Assembly: GCF_963678635.1 (NCBI RefSeq)
Contig: NC_087070.1
Location: 22,553,419 to 22,617,418, forward strand
Reading direction: 5' to 3'
DNA from: Symsagittifera roscoffensis
Taxonomy: Eukaryota; Xenacoelomorpha; Acoela; Convolutidae
Length of the DNA stretch: 64,000 nt
Shown here: positions 34,017-47,394 of the stretch, in pieces
Layout: every line of letters begins with the position of its first letter
Numbering within the stretch: the first letter of the stretch is position 1
The notes under the pieces: model-generated
What the model saw: the letters and a program-made list of their open reading frames with translations, nothing else
What the model was told of the DNA's origin: nothing
Database searches by the model: none
Position numbers and translations under genes: made by a program

Positions 34017-35256
34017 GCGTTTCAATGTTTTCCTAAACTCGATTTGAAAAGGGCTCTTTTCCAGTTTCCCCCTCCCCTCGTAAAATTTCAAAATAAAGTT
34101 GTTCAAAAACTGTTCACACGGCATTTTGCATGTAAGAAAGGTTGTGATAATTTGTTCACCTGTTCACACTGACACGTTTTACTGCAGTTTCAAACGTGAA
34201 AAGTCATTTTAAATAAGTTTTCATATAATAAATTTCCGAAAAAATCAAGGGGGGAGGAACTGGAAATTTTATGATATTTTAAGTACACAGATATTTATGA
34301 TATTTTTTATTTAAACTTTTCCGTGAAGATTTCTTAAATAATCAAACTGGTAAATTTGCAAAAAAAGAGCTGAAAACTGAAAAAAAGCAAAAACAGTTTG
34401 TGTAGTTTTGTTTTATGAAAAAAGCCATTGAATGGTTGAGTCTACTAAGCTATTAATATCTAATAACGAAGTTAAAATATAGGGGTTCTAAAGATTGGAG
34501 ATCGGCTCTAAATGAAGTAAAAAAAAAACTTGTTTTAACCATATCACATATAGTTTGAAAAACAAAAAATAGAGCTCAGTTTTTCTGCATATTGAATCAA
34601 TTTCAAAAACTTATTTGTTGAATCCGAACACAGCAGAAAAGGCTTTAGTATGATACCGCACTTCATCTCTGCGAGCTTTTTTTCTGGACAAAATCGCCTA
34701 CGCTATAATTTCTTCTCAACCCTAGGGATTGGTGGAGGTTGAAGAAGTCGCAACATTGAAAATAGGCCTCGACTGACACTTAAGTCGATAATAAATGCTA
34801 TCTACATCTTAGTTCCATACCTAGAGACTGGTCGGAACAAAACCTAAGTGGTTGGCATGAGTTCAGACAGGATACAACTGTTAATAAAAAACTATTACTA
34901 TTCATATTCTAGATGAAAAGACACAAAAATAGGTTTTCAAATCTTCAAAATATGTTGGTTTGTTTGATTAGATTTGCAACAAAGTGCCTTAATTGTTTTT
35001 ATTTGAAACAATTTTAGCAGGTTTCCGCCAAATCAAACATTGGCAACTCAACAAATTAAAGGCTAAAAAATTAAAAGGGCAAAAACAAGGCTCAAAGTAT
35101 AATTTTCAAAGATAAATCAGATTTTATTATGTAAATATATTTTTCGCTTACATTGAAAAAAAACCGAAATTTTTGAAAAACTAAAAAAAAACCTGAGATG
35201 ATCAAAATCAACGAGATAACACGAAAAAAACTAATTTCTGAAAACTATCACACAAG

Positions 35257-36796
35257 AATAAAGCTCACAAGAAATGTGAATGTCAACTAGAGTGTCAAAG
35301 AAACAGCGAGGAAGGGCGAGAAAAGATATGAAGCTCACAAAAGATATGTATGTCAGCTGGAGTGTCAAAGAAAAAGTGAGGAAAGACCAGAAAGTATTTT
35401 AAGCTCGCAAAAGATTCTTAAATCCAGGGGCGGATCTAGGATTTTCTCGAGGGGGGGGGAGGAATTTTATCGACCAAATTGGTTTTGCGAGCTCTGCAAA
35501 GCACTAAAAAAACCTTAATTTCGCCAAAATGTCTGCGCGGCAGTCAAAATTCTAAAAAAAACTTCTTTTTGAAAATTCTGAAAATTGTCTTCTTGAGAAT
35601 TATTTACCAAAAAACCGCGTTTTTTCGGCGCGCACTCGCCCTCATAAATTAGTAAAGATTGGCGCCCAAGGTGCTTTAAGAAAAATTTTAAGGTCCGTCA
35701 GCCAAAGTTGGATATCTCAAAATAGTTCAAACGGGGGACCCTTTGGGTCGGCAGAGGGTCGAATCCCTGAGGGCGGGGGGATCTGCCCAAACGCCACCCC
35801 CCTAAATCTGCCCCCAATTGTCAAGTGGTGTCAAAAAACAGAGAGGATATACTAGAAAAAGATATGAAGCTCACAAAGGATATATTGTCAACTGGAGTGC
35901 AAAAGACACAGTAAGGAAGGACCATAAAGGACATTTAGCTCACAAAATATACGTATGTCAACTGGAGTGTCAAAAAAAACAGAGAGGATATGCCAGAAAA
36001 GATATGAACCTCACAAAAGATGCGAATGTCAACTGGAGTGCCAAAGAAGCAACGAGGGAAGGCAAGAAAAGATATGAAGCTCACAAAAGCTATGAATGAC
36101 CCTGGAGTGATAGATAAACAGCGAGGAAAGACGAGAAAGGATATGAAGATCACAAAAGATATGTTAGCCAACTAGAGTGTCAAAACACAGAGAGGAAATG
36201 CGAGAAGATATATGAAGCTCACAAAAAATATGAATGCTAACGAGTTGCAAAGAAGCAGCAAAGAATGGCAAGAAAAGATATGGAGCTCACAAAAGATATG
36301 TTTGTCAAATAGAGTGTCAAAAAATAAAGATGAAAGGCCAGAAAGTATGTTTAGCTCACAAAAAATATGTATGTCAACTAGAGAAATAAAGAAAACGAGA
36401 GGAAATGCCAGAAAAGATATGAAGGTCACAAAAGGTTTGAAGGTCCCGGGAGTAGTAAAGAAACAGCGAGGGAAGGCGAGAAAAGATATGAAGCCCACAA
36501 CAGGTATGTTTGTCAACAGGAGTGTCAAAATAACAACGAGAAAAGACCAGAAAGGATCTTTAGTTCACATAGATATGCATGTCAACTGTAGTGTCAAAGA
36601 AACAGAGAGAAAATGCCAGAAAAGATATGGAGCTCACAAAATATTTGATTGAAAGCGAGTTTGAAAGAAGCAGAGAAGAAGAGCAAGAAAAGTAATGGAG
36701 ATCAGAAAACATATGTATGTCAACTGGAATGTCAAAAAAACAACGAGCAAAGGCCATGGAGGCTCTTAAAAGATCTGTATGTCAACTGAAGTGAGT
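35257..36796. repeat. 70-bp minisatellite (copy 2)
   Basis: Duplicate of 19121-20660, with the embedded hAT-like MITE at 35425-35816. The same apparent reading frames are present and are again rejected as genes. Identical unit number in both copies argues that the 16-kb copies have had little time to diverge. Confidence 0.85.
35425..35816 (+). mobile_element. hAT-like MITE in the 70-bp array (copy 2)
   Basis: Duplicate of 19289-19680, with the same ends and the same interruption of the array. Confidence 0.75.
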
Positions 36797-39235
36797 AATG
36801 CCAAGCTTGTTGAAAAACGACACCAGAGCGTAATCAATTGGGTTTAGCCCATAGATAAAACGTACTGCTTGCGCTTTCTAAATGAAATTTCTCTGAGTTT
36901 TCCTTTTTTCAGATTAACTTCTAATATCAGTACTTTATCTAGATTTGATGCAATTGAACAGTGTATTTTTTCACAAAAATGATGCTTAGCAACGCGGGTT
37001 AATGAGCCAATCATGTCAGTTTTTGCACAAAAAATCACAAAAATGCGAAACTGCATTTCAAGCTGAATCGAATTTCAGTAAATAACATTTCAACCAGTCA
37101 CATCATTATTTTGGAATAAACCTGGTTCTATCTTAACAGGAAACCAAGAAATATTTTAAAAGTTTTTTTTTGTTTTTTTTTAAAGCTTTTTAAAATACAT
37201 ACTTTTTTGTCGATTAATTTCAATTTTCTAGCGCTAAGGATGATGTTTTCCCCAGCTTCAAAAACGAAATGCATTGTTGACAAATTTGCGATATCCGCGG
37301 AGCTATCACTTATTTAAATAATGAAAAATGTCCAAAATTTGGAAAATCCTGCGATATCCCCAAATTGTTTCAGCTAAACACTCATTTATTAAAGTTGATT
37401 ATCTTTCATATGAAAAGCAAAAGTGTTGGGTTTTTCTTGGGTTGGCTCAAATTACTTCTATGAGTTGTTGTGCTAAAAACAATGCAACAAAATATAGAAA
37501 GAGAACTGATGATATTCACGAGGAGCCTCAAAAAATTTTCAAAAAAAAAAAGCTGGAATTTTGGAATTTTTGCGAAATCTTTCAATTTCACATTTTCTTA
37601 GGATTGAAAAAATTTATTCAAAACAATATTATTTGAAAAAAAAAATTAATTTTAATTGGCAACATCAACAAAATCGAAATCAAACTTCAAGTAATTTGTA
37701 TTTTAATGAATTGTGTTTGATTAGCTAGCGATATCAGCGGGATAGCTCAAATTGTACCAAATGCAAAATTACTAAAATAAAATAATTGATAGCTGAAGCA
37801 GCGATTTAAAAAAATGAAAAATTTAGGATCCATATTTTGGAATAGCAATTATGTTTTTTGCGATTTCCGCAGAGAAATATTTAAAAAAACATTGAAATGA
37901 AAAAAAGACGAAAAAAGTAACAATCTATAGCCCCTGTTTTCCATCATGTCTTCTTGGTTGATAAAAAATAATCGTCAAAGCGGAAATATAATAAAAAAAA
38001 ATAATGTATAAAACTTTAAAAAGCTTAATTGAAACAAATTGAGGGCTAGTAAGACTCACATGATACGAATAGTTGAATTTCACAAACAAAATGGGCTCAA
38101 GTAACACATTGTAGGATTTCACTGGCCCGTTTTTTGTCTTACTGAAAATGATGTCGAAAGTGTGTGATTTTACAAAATATAAGATCACTGAAATAAAACA
38201 CGGACAAATTTCAGCTTGATCTGAGTATACAAGATTGTGAAATAATAGGTATTGCACTAACAGGAACATGATTAAAAACAAATTCGAGCAAAAAATGCCT
38301 CCTCGTACAAACTATCAAAAAGTAGAAAAGCAAGGAAGAGGGAGAGAGAGAGGAGCGGTGGTGGAGTTGGCTTTTAAAATCATAATTACACATAGTTTAC
38401 AGCATAGAAAACAGTTTACTTGGTACTGTAACTTTCCTAAGTCCTGGCCCAAAATTGATTGGTTCAATGAAGAGTTTAGAAGGTTACTTGGATGGGAGGA
38501 ATGTAGGACCCGATGAAAAACATGTTTGTGGAGATTTCAACCGTGATATTTTGAAATCTTAAAAAAATACATGCGAATATTGTCTAAGTGCTTTTAATTT
38601 AAAATTTCAAAACAATTAGGAATCAACTTGCAAAACAGTTTCTTCCAAAACTTGCATTGAAGTAGTCTAGATTTGTTCAGAATATTCTACAGTTGTTCAA
38701 TGTCGGTTACGTTGATTACATATCATTCAACGGTAATTACGTACCTCTAGGAACGAAAAGTGAGTGTTCTGAAGAAAAAATATTTTGTTTCAATTGAAAT
38801 TAGAGACAAAATAAAGCAAAAAAATGGCTAGCAAAGAACAAAACGATTCTGCAATTTTCTTTAGCTCAGGAAGTGACAATCATAGAGCGAATTTTGCAAA
38901 AGTTAGAAGTAATTCACCAAAAACTGATAGGCAAGAAACGAAAACATTTTTAACAAAACAAGTTCGAAAATGATGCTAGACAAAATTCTACAGCTTTTTT
39001 CAAGCTTTAGATCAGTTTTCAGCTAATACAGGACATCAATTGGCTGAAAAAATTAAATCATCTCAATAAGTCCATCAGAAGCAATTTTCTAAGAGTTTTT
39101 TCTCTTTTGAAAACGAGCTAAAAAGATATTTCCACGGTTTTCCGTTTTCATACAAAATACAATTGTGAATTTTGTGGTCAAATTGTTTTGTCATAAAAAA
39201 ATAGAAACTACAATAAATAAAATACTGACAAAATT

Positions 39236-40396
39236 AATCAACCAATGTTTAGAAAAAATGTTTGTCCAGATTGTCCTAAAGTAGCCATAGTAATACCAAT
39301 TCATGAAGATGGAAAAAAATTGATCCCGAAAATTTAGGACAATATCTGTTCTACCGCTTTTCAACTACCTTTTAGAAAACTTCTGCATAATTGCATTAAT
39401 GAATTCTTAGAGAAACACGGTGTTTTGAACAAAAACCAAACTAGGTTCAAACCTAAATTCTGTACAATAGATGCTTCGGTAACCTTCCTGGAAGACATCC
39501 GAAATTATTGGGTTTTGAACCCTAATGTAACACATGCAACTCTCATAGATCTCAAAAAAGCGTTTGATACCGTTTTACATAAAATAATTCAACAAAAATT
39601 GAAAATTGCGGCCTACGAGGTTCCATATAATCAATGTTGAAACCATATTTGGCAAACAGATCACAAGTAGTTGTTCAAAATAGGTTCCAAAATGTTGAAA
39701 TTGAAAACTATTCACTGTGGAGATCCACAGGGATCATTCTTCGGGCCACTACTGTTCAATTTGTTGATAAATGATTTACCAACGATTACAAACTTAATGA
39801 ACACGTACTTATACACTAATGTAACAGCAATGAAGCAAAAGGAACATAACTTACAGCAGTGAAGCGAAAGGAACAAAAAGGAGAATTTTACGAAAGCATG
39901 TAAATTTTGTTCTTTCTGCTTCACAGTACCATCATTAAAATCATCAGAAAAATGAATAAGCTAACAATGAACAGAGATATAACAAAAATTATAAATTTTA
40001 TTCGGAAAATAATCATAGGAATAGACAATATAAGAATAGGAACCGATGTTGTTGAAAAAGGCGTCTATGCTACATTTTTGAGCATTCGCATGAACGCAAA
40101 ATTAAATTTCAAATTTCATATTGTCTTTCTCGTCAAAAAAGAATAATTTTTGTGGATTGATCTACCGATTGCCTTACGTGCTAACGACAACACAACTAAT
40201 TTAAGCTTTTTTTAGTCATTTTAGCCAAAACTGCAATATGGGGTTATAGTGTACGGCACAGCTAGAAAAACATCACTACAAAAATGTGAAACAAAACAAA
40301 GCCAAATTTTTAGAATAATTTAAAGAAAACGGAGACATCAGTCAGTACCATATATTAAAGAAACCTACAGGATATGCGCAGTGAAAAAAGTGCACT
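39236..40396 (+). pseudogene. Dead LINE reverse transcriptase, copy 2
   Basis: Duplicate of 23100-24260 with the same LKKAFDTVLHK and GDPQGSFFGPLLF blocks, and the same loss of the catalytic Asp pair. Confidence 0.75.
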
Positions 40397-41976
40397 AAGA
40401 CGAGGTATTAATTTTTTATTTAAGCTTTTACGGAAAGATTTAAAAACTGAATCCCTGAAAAAAATGATTTTTGGACTCGGATATTGAGATATTGGAACAT
40501 AAAAGAGTTTAAAAATCAAACCATCAAAAAACTATCTAGTAAAGTCCTAGAAGATTTTCGTACAATTAGGAAAACATTCAATTTTATTCAAAAGTATTTT
40601 GAAGAATTTGTTGATACAGTCAGCATTTTTAATGATAAATAGTTGAACATTTCTCCATGATTTTATACAACAGGAATAATAAAGTAATGGTAGATCTTTT
40701 TTTCTAAAAGAGCGGGGTTTGTATAGTTTCGACAACTGATGGTATTTTGCAGGTGAAACTTCTTTGTACTTCATAGAAATTGTACTGTTTAAGTAAGTAT
40801 CACCTGAGTACGCCTATCGGGTCTTTTGATGTCGTTATCTATCAATATTATGTAAACTGACGAATGTTTGTTGAATACGCTTTGATCTGAAAACAATTTA
40901 ATATGATTATTATTTAAATACATGAAGTCTTCTGGATTTTAGGAGGCGATGATTACAATGAGCAAGAGGAAGTTGGTTCAATTTCCTGATTTTTCTATCA
41001 GATAACAAATGGTACTCCGCAAACTGGGTTATATATTTAGCACAGTACGTCATCATTAATTGTTGTGCCTAAATATCTCGTCTATTAGTTTCTTTGATGG
41101 CCTTGATTTTCAAAAATTTTATCTCTCTTCTTTTGATTGATTTTTTTCTGATACTGAACATTGCCTCTCATTTCAGGCAATTACCGGAACTGGGGTTAGT
41201 TTGTCTTTTTTTATAACACTTAATAACAAATGGGGCTCCCCTCTCCACACCTGCTAATTTTTACAAGTATTTTATTGTTAAATTTTTCCAATTATTGTTA
41301 CGAAAATTCGCATGCGTCTTGATTAGGCCATGATAAACATTTTCGGTTTTCATGCTAATAAAACATCTCGTTACACCGTAAAATTGTTGCAACATTTGAG
41401 GTGGGGAAAAGAAAAAGAGCCCGATAAGGCAGATGCCTAAATTAATTCCGTTTCCATGAAAAACTATTATTAGCTTACGTGATCAGCTTACGTGATCAGC
41501 GAAGAAGCGTATTTCTAATTGATTTTCTATTTGAAAATGCTTTAATTTTTTGCTTCTTATAAAACAGCAGATATATCTCAAAATTAACTGTAACGCAAAA
41601 ACTGGATGTTTTTGAAACTTGATTAACCAAACTCACTTTGATGAGGAAAACCATACCGTATTCAAAAACAGAATCAAATTGGCTTTTGCAGTATGTTTTT
41701 GGGTCGAAAACACTGCAAAATCATAATCAAAAAAGATTCATGAAATGTGACAATATGAATTTTATGACAAAAGACCGCGTTTTTTTCAGAGCGGAAAAAC
41801 TTCCTTTAAATTGTCAGTGAAAGTGGGTGTTCAGTGAATTAATTTCGTGTGTGCCCAAGAATAAACTCTGCGAATATCTTATTGTTAACTATTGCACACA
41901 AACGCACTTAAGTTAGTTTTCTGTCATGATGCACCTTTTATTTGTTTGGCTTTTTTAAGTTTAAGCTATGACCCAT

Positions 41977-42660
41977 ATCAGGATCAGGAGCTACCAATAC
42001 TTCACTGGAGTAATCTCAAATAGAGTTAAAATTGCTTTATCATAAACACTCACCCTTATCATCATGAGACACCAGAAAATGGGCGATGTTGGCTTAATGG
42101 TGTTCTCCCAATCTATTCTAATTTGTATTTTTCAGTTTTTATAAATAATTTCGTAACTAGATATCGTTTGGAAACAATTTATTATGATTATTATGATTAA
42201 GTTTAGGTAATCTTATTAGGTATATTTCAAAACTGAGAAACATAGGTCAAGAACAGTCAAAATACACTCAAACTGATCTAAATACTTATTTGCTTTTTAA
42301 TTCTAAAATTGAAAAATTGGCAAATCAAACAGCTTAAAAACAACTCTGACTGTGTGTTGCAGTCAGCAGTAACAAATCAGTAATAGAACCCCGAAAAGTT
42401 TTGGGATCTTAGGGTTCTGCGATAAAAAAAAATTAGAAGTGAAGTGAAACTTGTTCTTATGCAGTTCTTGAAATCAAGGTTTTTAGGCAAACTGTTTATG
42501 ATAACGATTGCCGAACCATTAGTCTTTTGAGCTTTCAATTCCATGGTTTCTTATATTTAGTTCCCAACTTTATCTTACAGTGAAATGTTAAAGAGTGTTC
42601 ACATTTACATTTAACATATCAAGAAACCACAAATCGACCTTAATAATATTATTGATACTG
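41977..42660. other. Unique AT-rich flank right of the tandem duplication
   Basis: This sequence is not part of the 16-kb unit. No gene was recognised. One LTR end of the adjacent minus-strand BEL/Pao element may lie here, but no paired LTR could be shown. Confidence 0.35.
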
Positions 42661-42781
42661 ATCATTAAGATCCTCGGTGGAGCACTTAGTGTTTTCCCTA
42701 GGTGTTACCAAAGCTAATTTTACGACTGGTCGAGTTATTTTCCCTTGCGGTGTTTTTAGGACGCACGAACGCGCTCTGCCG

Positions 42782-43706
42782 TCAGGCCCGGTGAAAGTCT
42801 CGATGATTCGTCCAAGTGGCCAGATGCCACGCGGGGTGAAGTCCTCCAGTTTTCATACGAGGTCTCCTGTTTTGATGATATCCTCTGGCTGTGAACATTT
42901 CGTGCGCCGAATGAGTTTCGGGGCTTGCATACTCTTTCAGCAGTCGGCGCCAAAAGCAATTCATCTTCTCCTTCACCAATCTCCAAGACTTACTGGTTGG
43001 CTGTTCACTGAAGACCGCTGAGGGTGTGTACAAAAATGGTCTGCCAAGAAGAAAATGGTTTGGAGTCAACGGGAGGTCGACCGCGACATCACTGTTCACC
43101 TGCGTCGTTGGTCGTCCATTCAAAGATCCTTCGGTTTCAGCGACGATTGTGATGAAGAGATCTCGATAGAGGCGTGCAGATCCAAGATTGAGAAGGAAAA
43201 CTCGTTTAATCATCTGAACGAGTCTGTTCCACATACCATTGATGAGCAGAAGGAGGGTTCATTTTCCAGCTGATATTTTGATCATGTAAGTAGTTTGCTA
43301 TCTCTGTATCAAATGACAGTGGCTCTGTACGCAACTGCTTTTTCGCTCCGATGAATAATGTCGCGTTGTCCGAGAGTAGTCGTAGTGGCGAGCCTCGGCG
43401 TGCGATGAACCTGCGAAGAGCTGTCACGCAACTGTCCGTTGTGAGGCTTTCTGTTGTTTCTGTCGTTTCATAGCACGAGTAGTAAAGCACGTGAACAAGC
43501 AGATATTTCGTCGTTGATGAATTTTCGGCAATATGAAAAGATCCAATGTAGTCTATACCGACAGTTTTGAATGGGTAAGGGTTTTCATTTGGATCCTGAA
43601 AGCGAGTGACGGGAAGATCCGACATGAAGTCGCTGAGCCCTTTAGTTTGGAGTCGCCGACAGAATAAACAGCAATGGAGGATTTTTTCAAAGCCTGCGGC
43701 AACCAA
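42782..43706 (-). pseudogene. BEL/Pao integrase and C-terminal domain
   Basis: Two overlapping minus-strand frames are joined by a shift at about 43220. The first (43706-43206) has CxxC of the zinc-binding region (HCCLFC), a GIDYIGSF block with the first catalytic Asp, RRFIARRGSPLRLLSDNATL with the second, and SWKMNPPSAHQ. The second (43234-42782) continues with MWNRLVQMIKRV, GSLNGRPTT and LTPNHFLLGRP. The Glu expected in the W-E-R motif reads as Asn (WNR), so the third catalytic residue appears lost as well as the frame. Confidence 0.8.
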
Positions 43707-44071
43707 TAATAAGAAAATTTTGCTGAAGGTTATGCTGACATATTCTGCGCCCAGTTATTCGTAGGCATGGGAGTGTTCGATGAAAAATCGCGCCGCTGGT
43801 TCTTCAGCATTAAAAATAATGGGGTAGTTCGCGGTTTCGGGAAGTGGTGAATGTCGAAGAGGTCCCCTAGCTTTCAGAGTATTACCATCCATGAAAGGGG
43901 AAAATGCTAACAGAATGTCTTGCTGTCCAATTTTTTATTTTATTGGAATCGTTTGATGGTTTCTGGGAAAAATTTATTTCGAGAAATTTCAAAAATAAGG
44001 GATTTCGCTGAACCCCGGTAATATGCGTACGGCAAATTTTTTTCCTCTGTTCCCCAGCGAGCTAATAAACA

Positions 44072-44340
44072 TTAGAACCATCGTAGTTCTATTCCTCTTG
44101 TGCCATGATCAACTGTATTGCGATTCCCTGAAATATGATTCAATTGTGACTCTTTGGAAGTGGAAAGTATTTCAGTGGCAAAATAGCTACAAAAACTTTT
44201 GCGCCTAGGCATATTCTTAAGCCAAGCCAGAAACGTAGCACTATCGGTCCAGTAGAAAACAGAGTTTGGCTTAAGCCGCAATTCGTCTAAAATGAATTTA
44301 AAGAACCGTGATTCAATCACAGCGGCTTGTAGCTCGAGCT
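44072..44340 (-). pseudogene. BEL/Pao RNase H
   Basis: The minus-strand frame contains FYWTDSATFLAWLKN (catalytic Asp in a WTDS context), a YFATEILS segment and HISGNRNTVDHGTRG, the Pao version of the HxPGxxNPADxxSRG tail. The proline-rich NPAD has decayed to NTVDH. Confidence 0.75.
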
Positions 44341-44472
44341 TAGGGATGCTCTCCTGCTTCAGTGGAGCTACTTTGGTTCTTCAAAAAAAAAGTTGATTTT
44401 AGAAGCTGCACTAGTTCGAACGTAACCACAAGCTACCATGGCAATTTGGGATGCGTATGCGAAAACATGCAG

Positions 44473-45640
44473 CTATACGTTTGTGTTGTGAGAGTAAATT
44501 CCTACGTGGCGCGGAAGTTTCACAGTTAATCCTTGTTGACATTGCAGCAGCCATTTTTCAACGGTACTCATGTGTTCATGTGGTACTTGTTCAACACATG
44601 AAGTTCCAGATCTCCAATTAACTTGCAGCATGATTTTCATGGTGATTACAAACGGTGCAAGAAATCCCAAACGGTCGAATGTTCTCGCTATTGAAGGAAG
44701 CATTCGACGGAGAGTCAATTTTTTGCCTTGAAATTCGTATTTCATTTGTGTTTTTACAAACATGGTGTCATCGTTGTGTCCCAATGCAATCCGAGTGTTC
44801 TTTGTGTCGAATTAGTTCCAACAAGGTCCGTTTCAGGAAACCTGACCAAATTTTCAGGTTTAATTGAAAAAAAAAAATTGTTAAAATGAAACCACCCTTA
44901 TTCAGGACCGTCTTTACATTCAAAGAGGACGCTTGAGCAATTTCAATGGACTCAAAAGGACGGACAAAGTCATCCATATAAAAACGCCGGTTAATGAGTT
45001 CAGCTGTTTTGCGATCGCTAGCTGTGAAATCCTTTGCAGTCTGATTCAATCCGAATATTGCAATTGAAGGTGAACATTTCGCACCAAATATCAATCTGGT
45101 ATACTGATATTGCTTAATGCCTTTTGCAGTGTTCCATAGGAATCGTAAAGCATTTTGATCTGATTCTTTAGTACCAATTTGCATGAACATGCCGTCGATA
45201 TCGGCAGATACCGCGAGTGGCTGTTCCCGAAAACGAAGTAGCAACCCAAATATTTTGTTGAGAAGATCAGGCCTAGCTTCTAAACGGGAGTTCAAAGATA
45301 TAAAATGAAAAATTGAAGCAGTTTTTGCAACTCGTCTTATTTTTCCAGGTTTATTTGGATTTACAACCGGATGGTGAGGTAAAAACCAGACGTTAATTGC
45401 CTGAGGATTTATGAAAACAACTGTTTTGACATAACCTTACTCAATGTCCGTAGCAAGAGACTTATTATATGAATCCAAGAGGTATCAGTCCTCAGTTAAG
45501 CGTTTTTGAAGTGAGCCTAATTGAGCTTTTGCGATTGCGAAAGCTCCATAAAATTAACAGATATTGCAGAATCCTCAACTTTCCAGAAATTTTCGACACG
45601 TTTGCTTAGTGTTAGCTGCTCTCTGTTGCGAACATCAATG
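44473..45640 (-). pseudogene. BEL/Pao reverse transcriptase and connection region
   Basis: It begins near RVENFWKVEDSA (about 45600). After interrupted sequence comes WFLPHHPVV-NP-KPGKIRRV (about 45390-45330), then LNSRLEARPDLLNKIFGLLL and SADIDGMFMQI with the first catalytic Asp. YMDDF follows at 44980-44966. The frame runs into non-family sequence after about 44900, where a shift must be assumed. The connection region resumes at 44784-44473 with RRMLPSIARTFDRLGFLAPF. Stops between 45300 and 45520 also break it. The YMDD core is intact but the polyprotein is not. Confidence 0.82.
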
Positions 45641-45870
45641 CAATTTGTTGTTGTCGTGGTTCTTTGTCCAGGTACTTGGAGCTCAGAGGACCAGTGATGG
45701 TCCATCCAAGCAAGTTTCCGATTGCAAATGGGCTTCCAATAAGACCACTTGCGCTATGGTCTTTTTTGAGGAAAGAAGAATTTCGTTGTGTTGCTGTTGA
45801 TAGTATTTAGTCTTGACCGGTGGCAAGGTGGCAATTTTCCAATCTGCAAATCCAAACTTTCGCAGGCTTT

Positions 45871-47181
45871 TCAATAATTGTTAAGCCAATTTGAAAAATC
45901 GATTAAGGAAGCATGTTCCCAACCGTGGAGTACACAAAACTCCTCCCATTTCATCAAAACAGCAGGAGGAAGCTTGCTGCGCGCAATTGTGGATAAATTT
46001 GTTGATCCTAGATCGGAATTATGACCGTTAGCTTCAAAGTTATAGGCGAGCATGCGGAGGAAAGTCGAATACCTCACAAATGACAAAGGGTCGCATAGAT
46101 TTGGACGCTCGAAATCGTCGATTGTTTATGTTGGCAGCGACCATGAATTTTGGATTACCAAACCTACGAATGAGTTCTTCTATGTCCTGGTCATACTGGC
46201 TAGAGTTTGTGCCATAACTTTCTATTAAACTTTTTGCGCTGCCTGTACATAGTGTTTGAAAATATGTAATTTTCTCCACAAGACCTATACGAGGATATCA
46301 GGAAGTTTGAAACCTCTCAAGCTATAAGCAGAATAGGTTTCTTGTGGATTAGACGAACTTTAGAGTCAACATGGGCTGCGAACTTTGATTGATGTTCATT
46401 TCGTCAGTTGAGGTCCATCGATGACCATATCGTGAACCTGACCAAAGAGGGCTACTAAGTGTAGCGGTTGGCAACGGCTTGTCAAAGGTTCGAGTCTGAC
46501 CTTGAAAAAATCCATAGTTCTGGAATGCAGAATTGGAGAAGGAATGTTCTTCGAACTTGAATTGTACAAGCCTTTAATGTGTTGTGGAGGCTCAGTGGAT
46601 GTTCTAGTGAAATGGTTAAAATCTCGCGTCATCTCTTCTGTTATTGGAGCCTCTGCTCCATAAGGAGAGCTGAGAAGGATGTTTGAATTGTGTGGAGTTC
46701 TAATTAGATTCTCATCTACAGAAGAGTTGCAGTCTTGAAATGTCACACGATTTAATGGACCTTTGTCCAAAACGGAGCACCCCTGTTCAATATGAGACAT
46801 TCCGACTCAGTTTGTTTCAGCTGTAAATGAAGACCGGCTTGTGTCTATTGTTGCTGTACGAACTCAGTTAACTCTAGAACTGCACACTGGTTTAAAAGAA
46901 GCTATGGGGTTGTTTTCAGCTGGAGCAACTAAGCTACGATTGAATGATGTACTGTTTCCCAAGCAAGACTTCTCCTACTTTTTCACTTGCTTAATTGCTT
47001 TGCATTTTCTATTGAGCAATGTAGAAGTACGTTCAAAAGAGTCGTTGACATCGTCAGAAGAAAAGGAAGCTAATTCATCAGCAATACTTTCAATTTTTAA
47101 TACCAGAGCAACAAATTCCTCGAGGGAAAGCTTAACAGAGTCGAAGCAAGTTCTTCTAATGAACGATATCGACGGTACCAT
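45871..47181 (-). pseudogene. BEL/Pao gag region
   Basis: Minus-strand frames 47181-46975, 46800-46396, 46279-46040 and 46086-45871 together resemble the Pao gag. There is an N-terminal helix-rich part, a segment with YFQTLCTGSAKSLIESYG (the YL...L.G.A block), IEELIRRFGNPKFMV (the L...FG segment), and a C-terminal part with LPPAVLMKWEEFC. At least three interruptions occur. A plus-strand frame at 46841-47200 is an antisense shadow of this region. Confidence 0.65.
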
Positions 47182-47394
47182 TGATTCATATGTTTGCTAA
47201 CTTTGGGACCCATTGCGTAGCCTACGAAAAATAGATAAAGGGATGAAAGACTAATAATAACTAGTCAAGTAGTGTCCTACGGCACGCAAGGTAAAACCAG
47301 TGGCGACTGGTTATTTTAAAGAGAGCCTTGCTGTGAATAACACAAGCACGAGTACTGTTCAGCAGCAAAATTTGCTTTGACGAGCAAACGGTAA

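Larger units (their letters stand above)
25838..41973. repeat. 16.1-kb tandem duplication, copy 2
   Basis: Second head-to-tail copy of 9703-25837. Its right end reads ACCCAT then ATCAGG (41971-41980), whereas the junction between copies reads ACCCAT then TCCGC (25835-25845). All three borders share CAT (9703-9705, 25838-25840, 41974-41976), a 3-bp microhomology. Every repeat and pseudogene of copy 1 from 9703 onward is present again. Confidence 0.95.
42677..47200 (-). mobile_element. BEL/Pao retrotransposon, minus strand, degenerate
   Basis: A minus-strand polyprotein in the order gag (47181 to 45871), reverse transcriptase (45640 to 44473), RNase H (44320 to 44072), integrase and its C-terminal domain (43706 to 42782). 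BEL/Pao is identified by the WFLPHHPVV...KPGKIRRV block before the RT, the YMDDF box and the LTPNHFLLG motif after the integrase. It is broken by several frameshifts and stops, but each domain is still easy to read, so it is younger than the relic at 8.6-13.7 kb. The LTRs were not delimited. Confidence 0.85.

Noticed and set aside
46455-46510. tRNA-like B box GGTTCGAGTCT
   Set aside because: The only A-box-like word is about 14 bp away, too close for a tRNA. The sequence lies in the gag region of the minus-strand BEL/Pao element.
46841-47200. 119-codon plus-strand frame
   Set aside because: It is antisense to the BEL/Pao gag on the minus strand. The minus-strand reading fits a known family.
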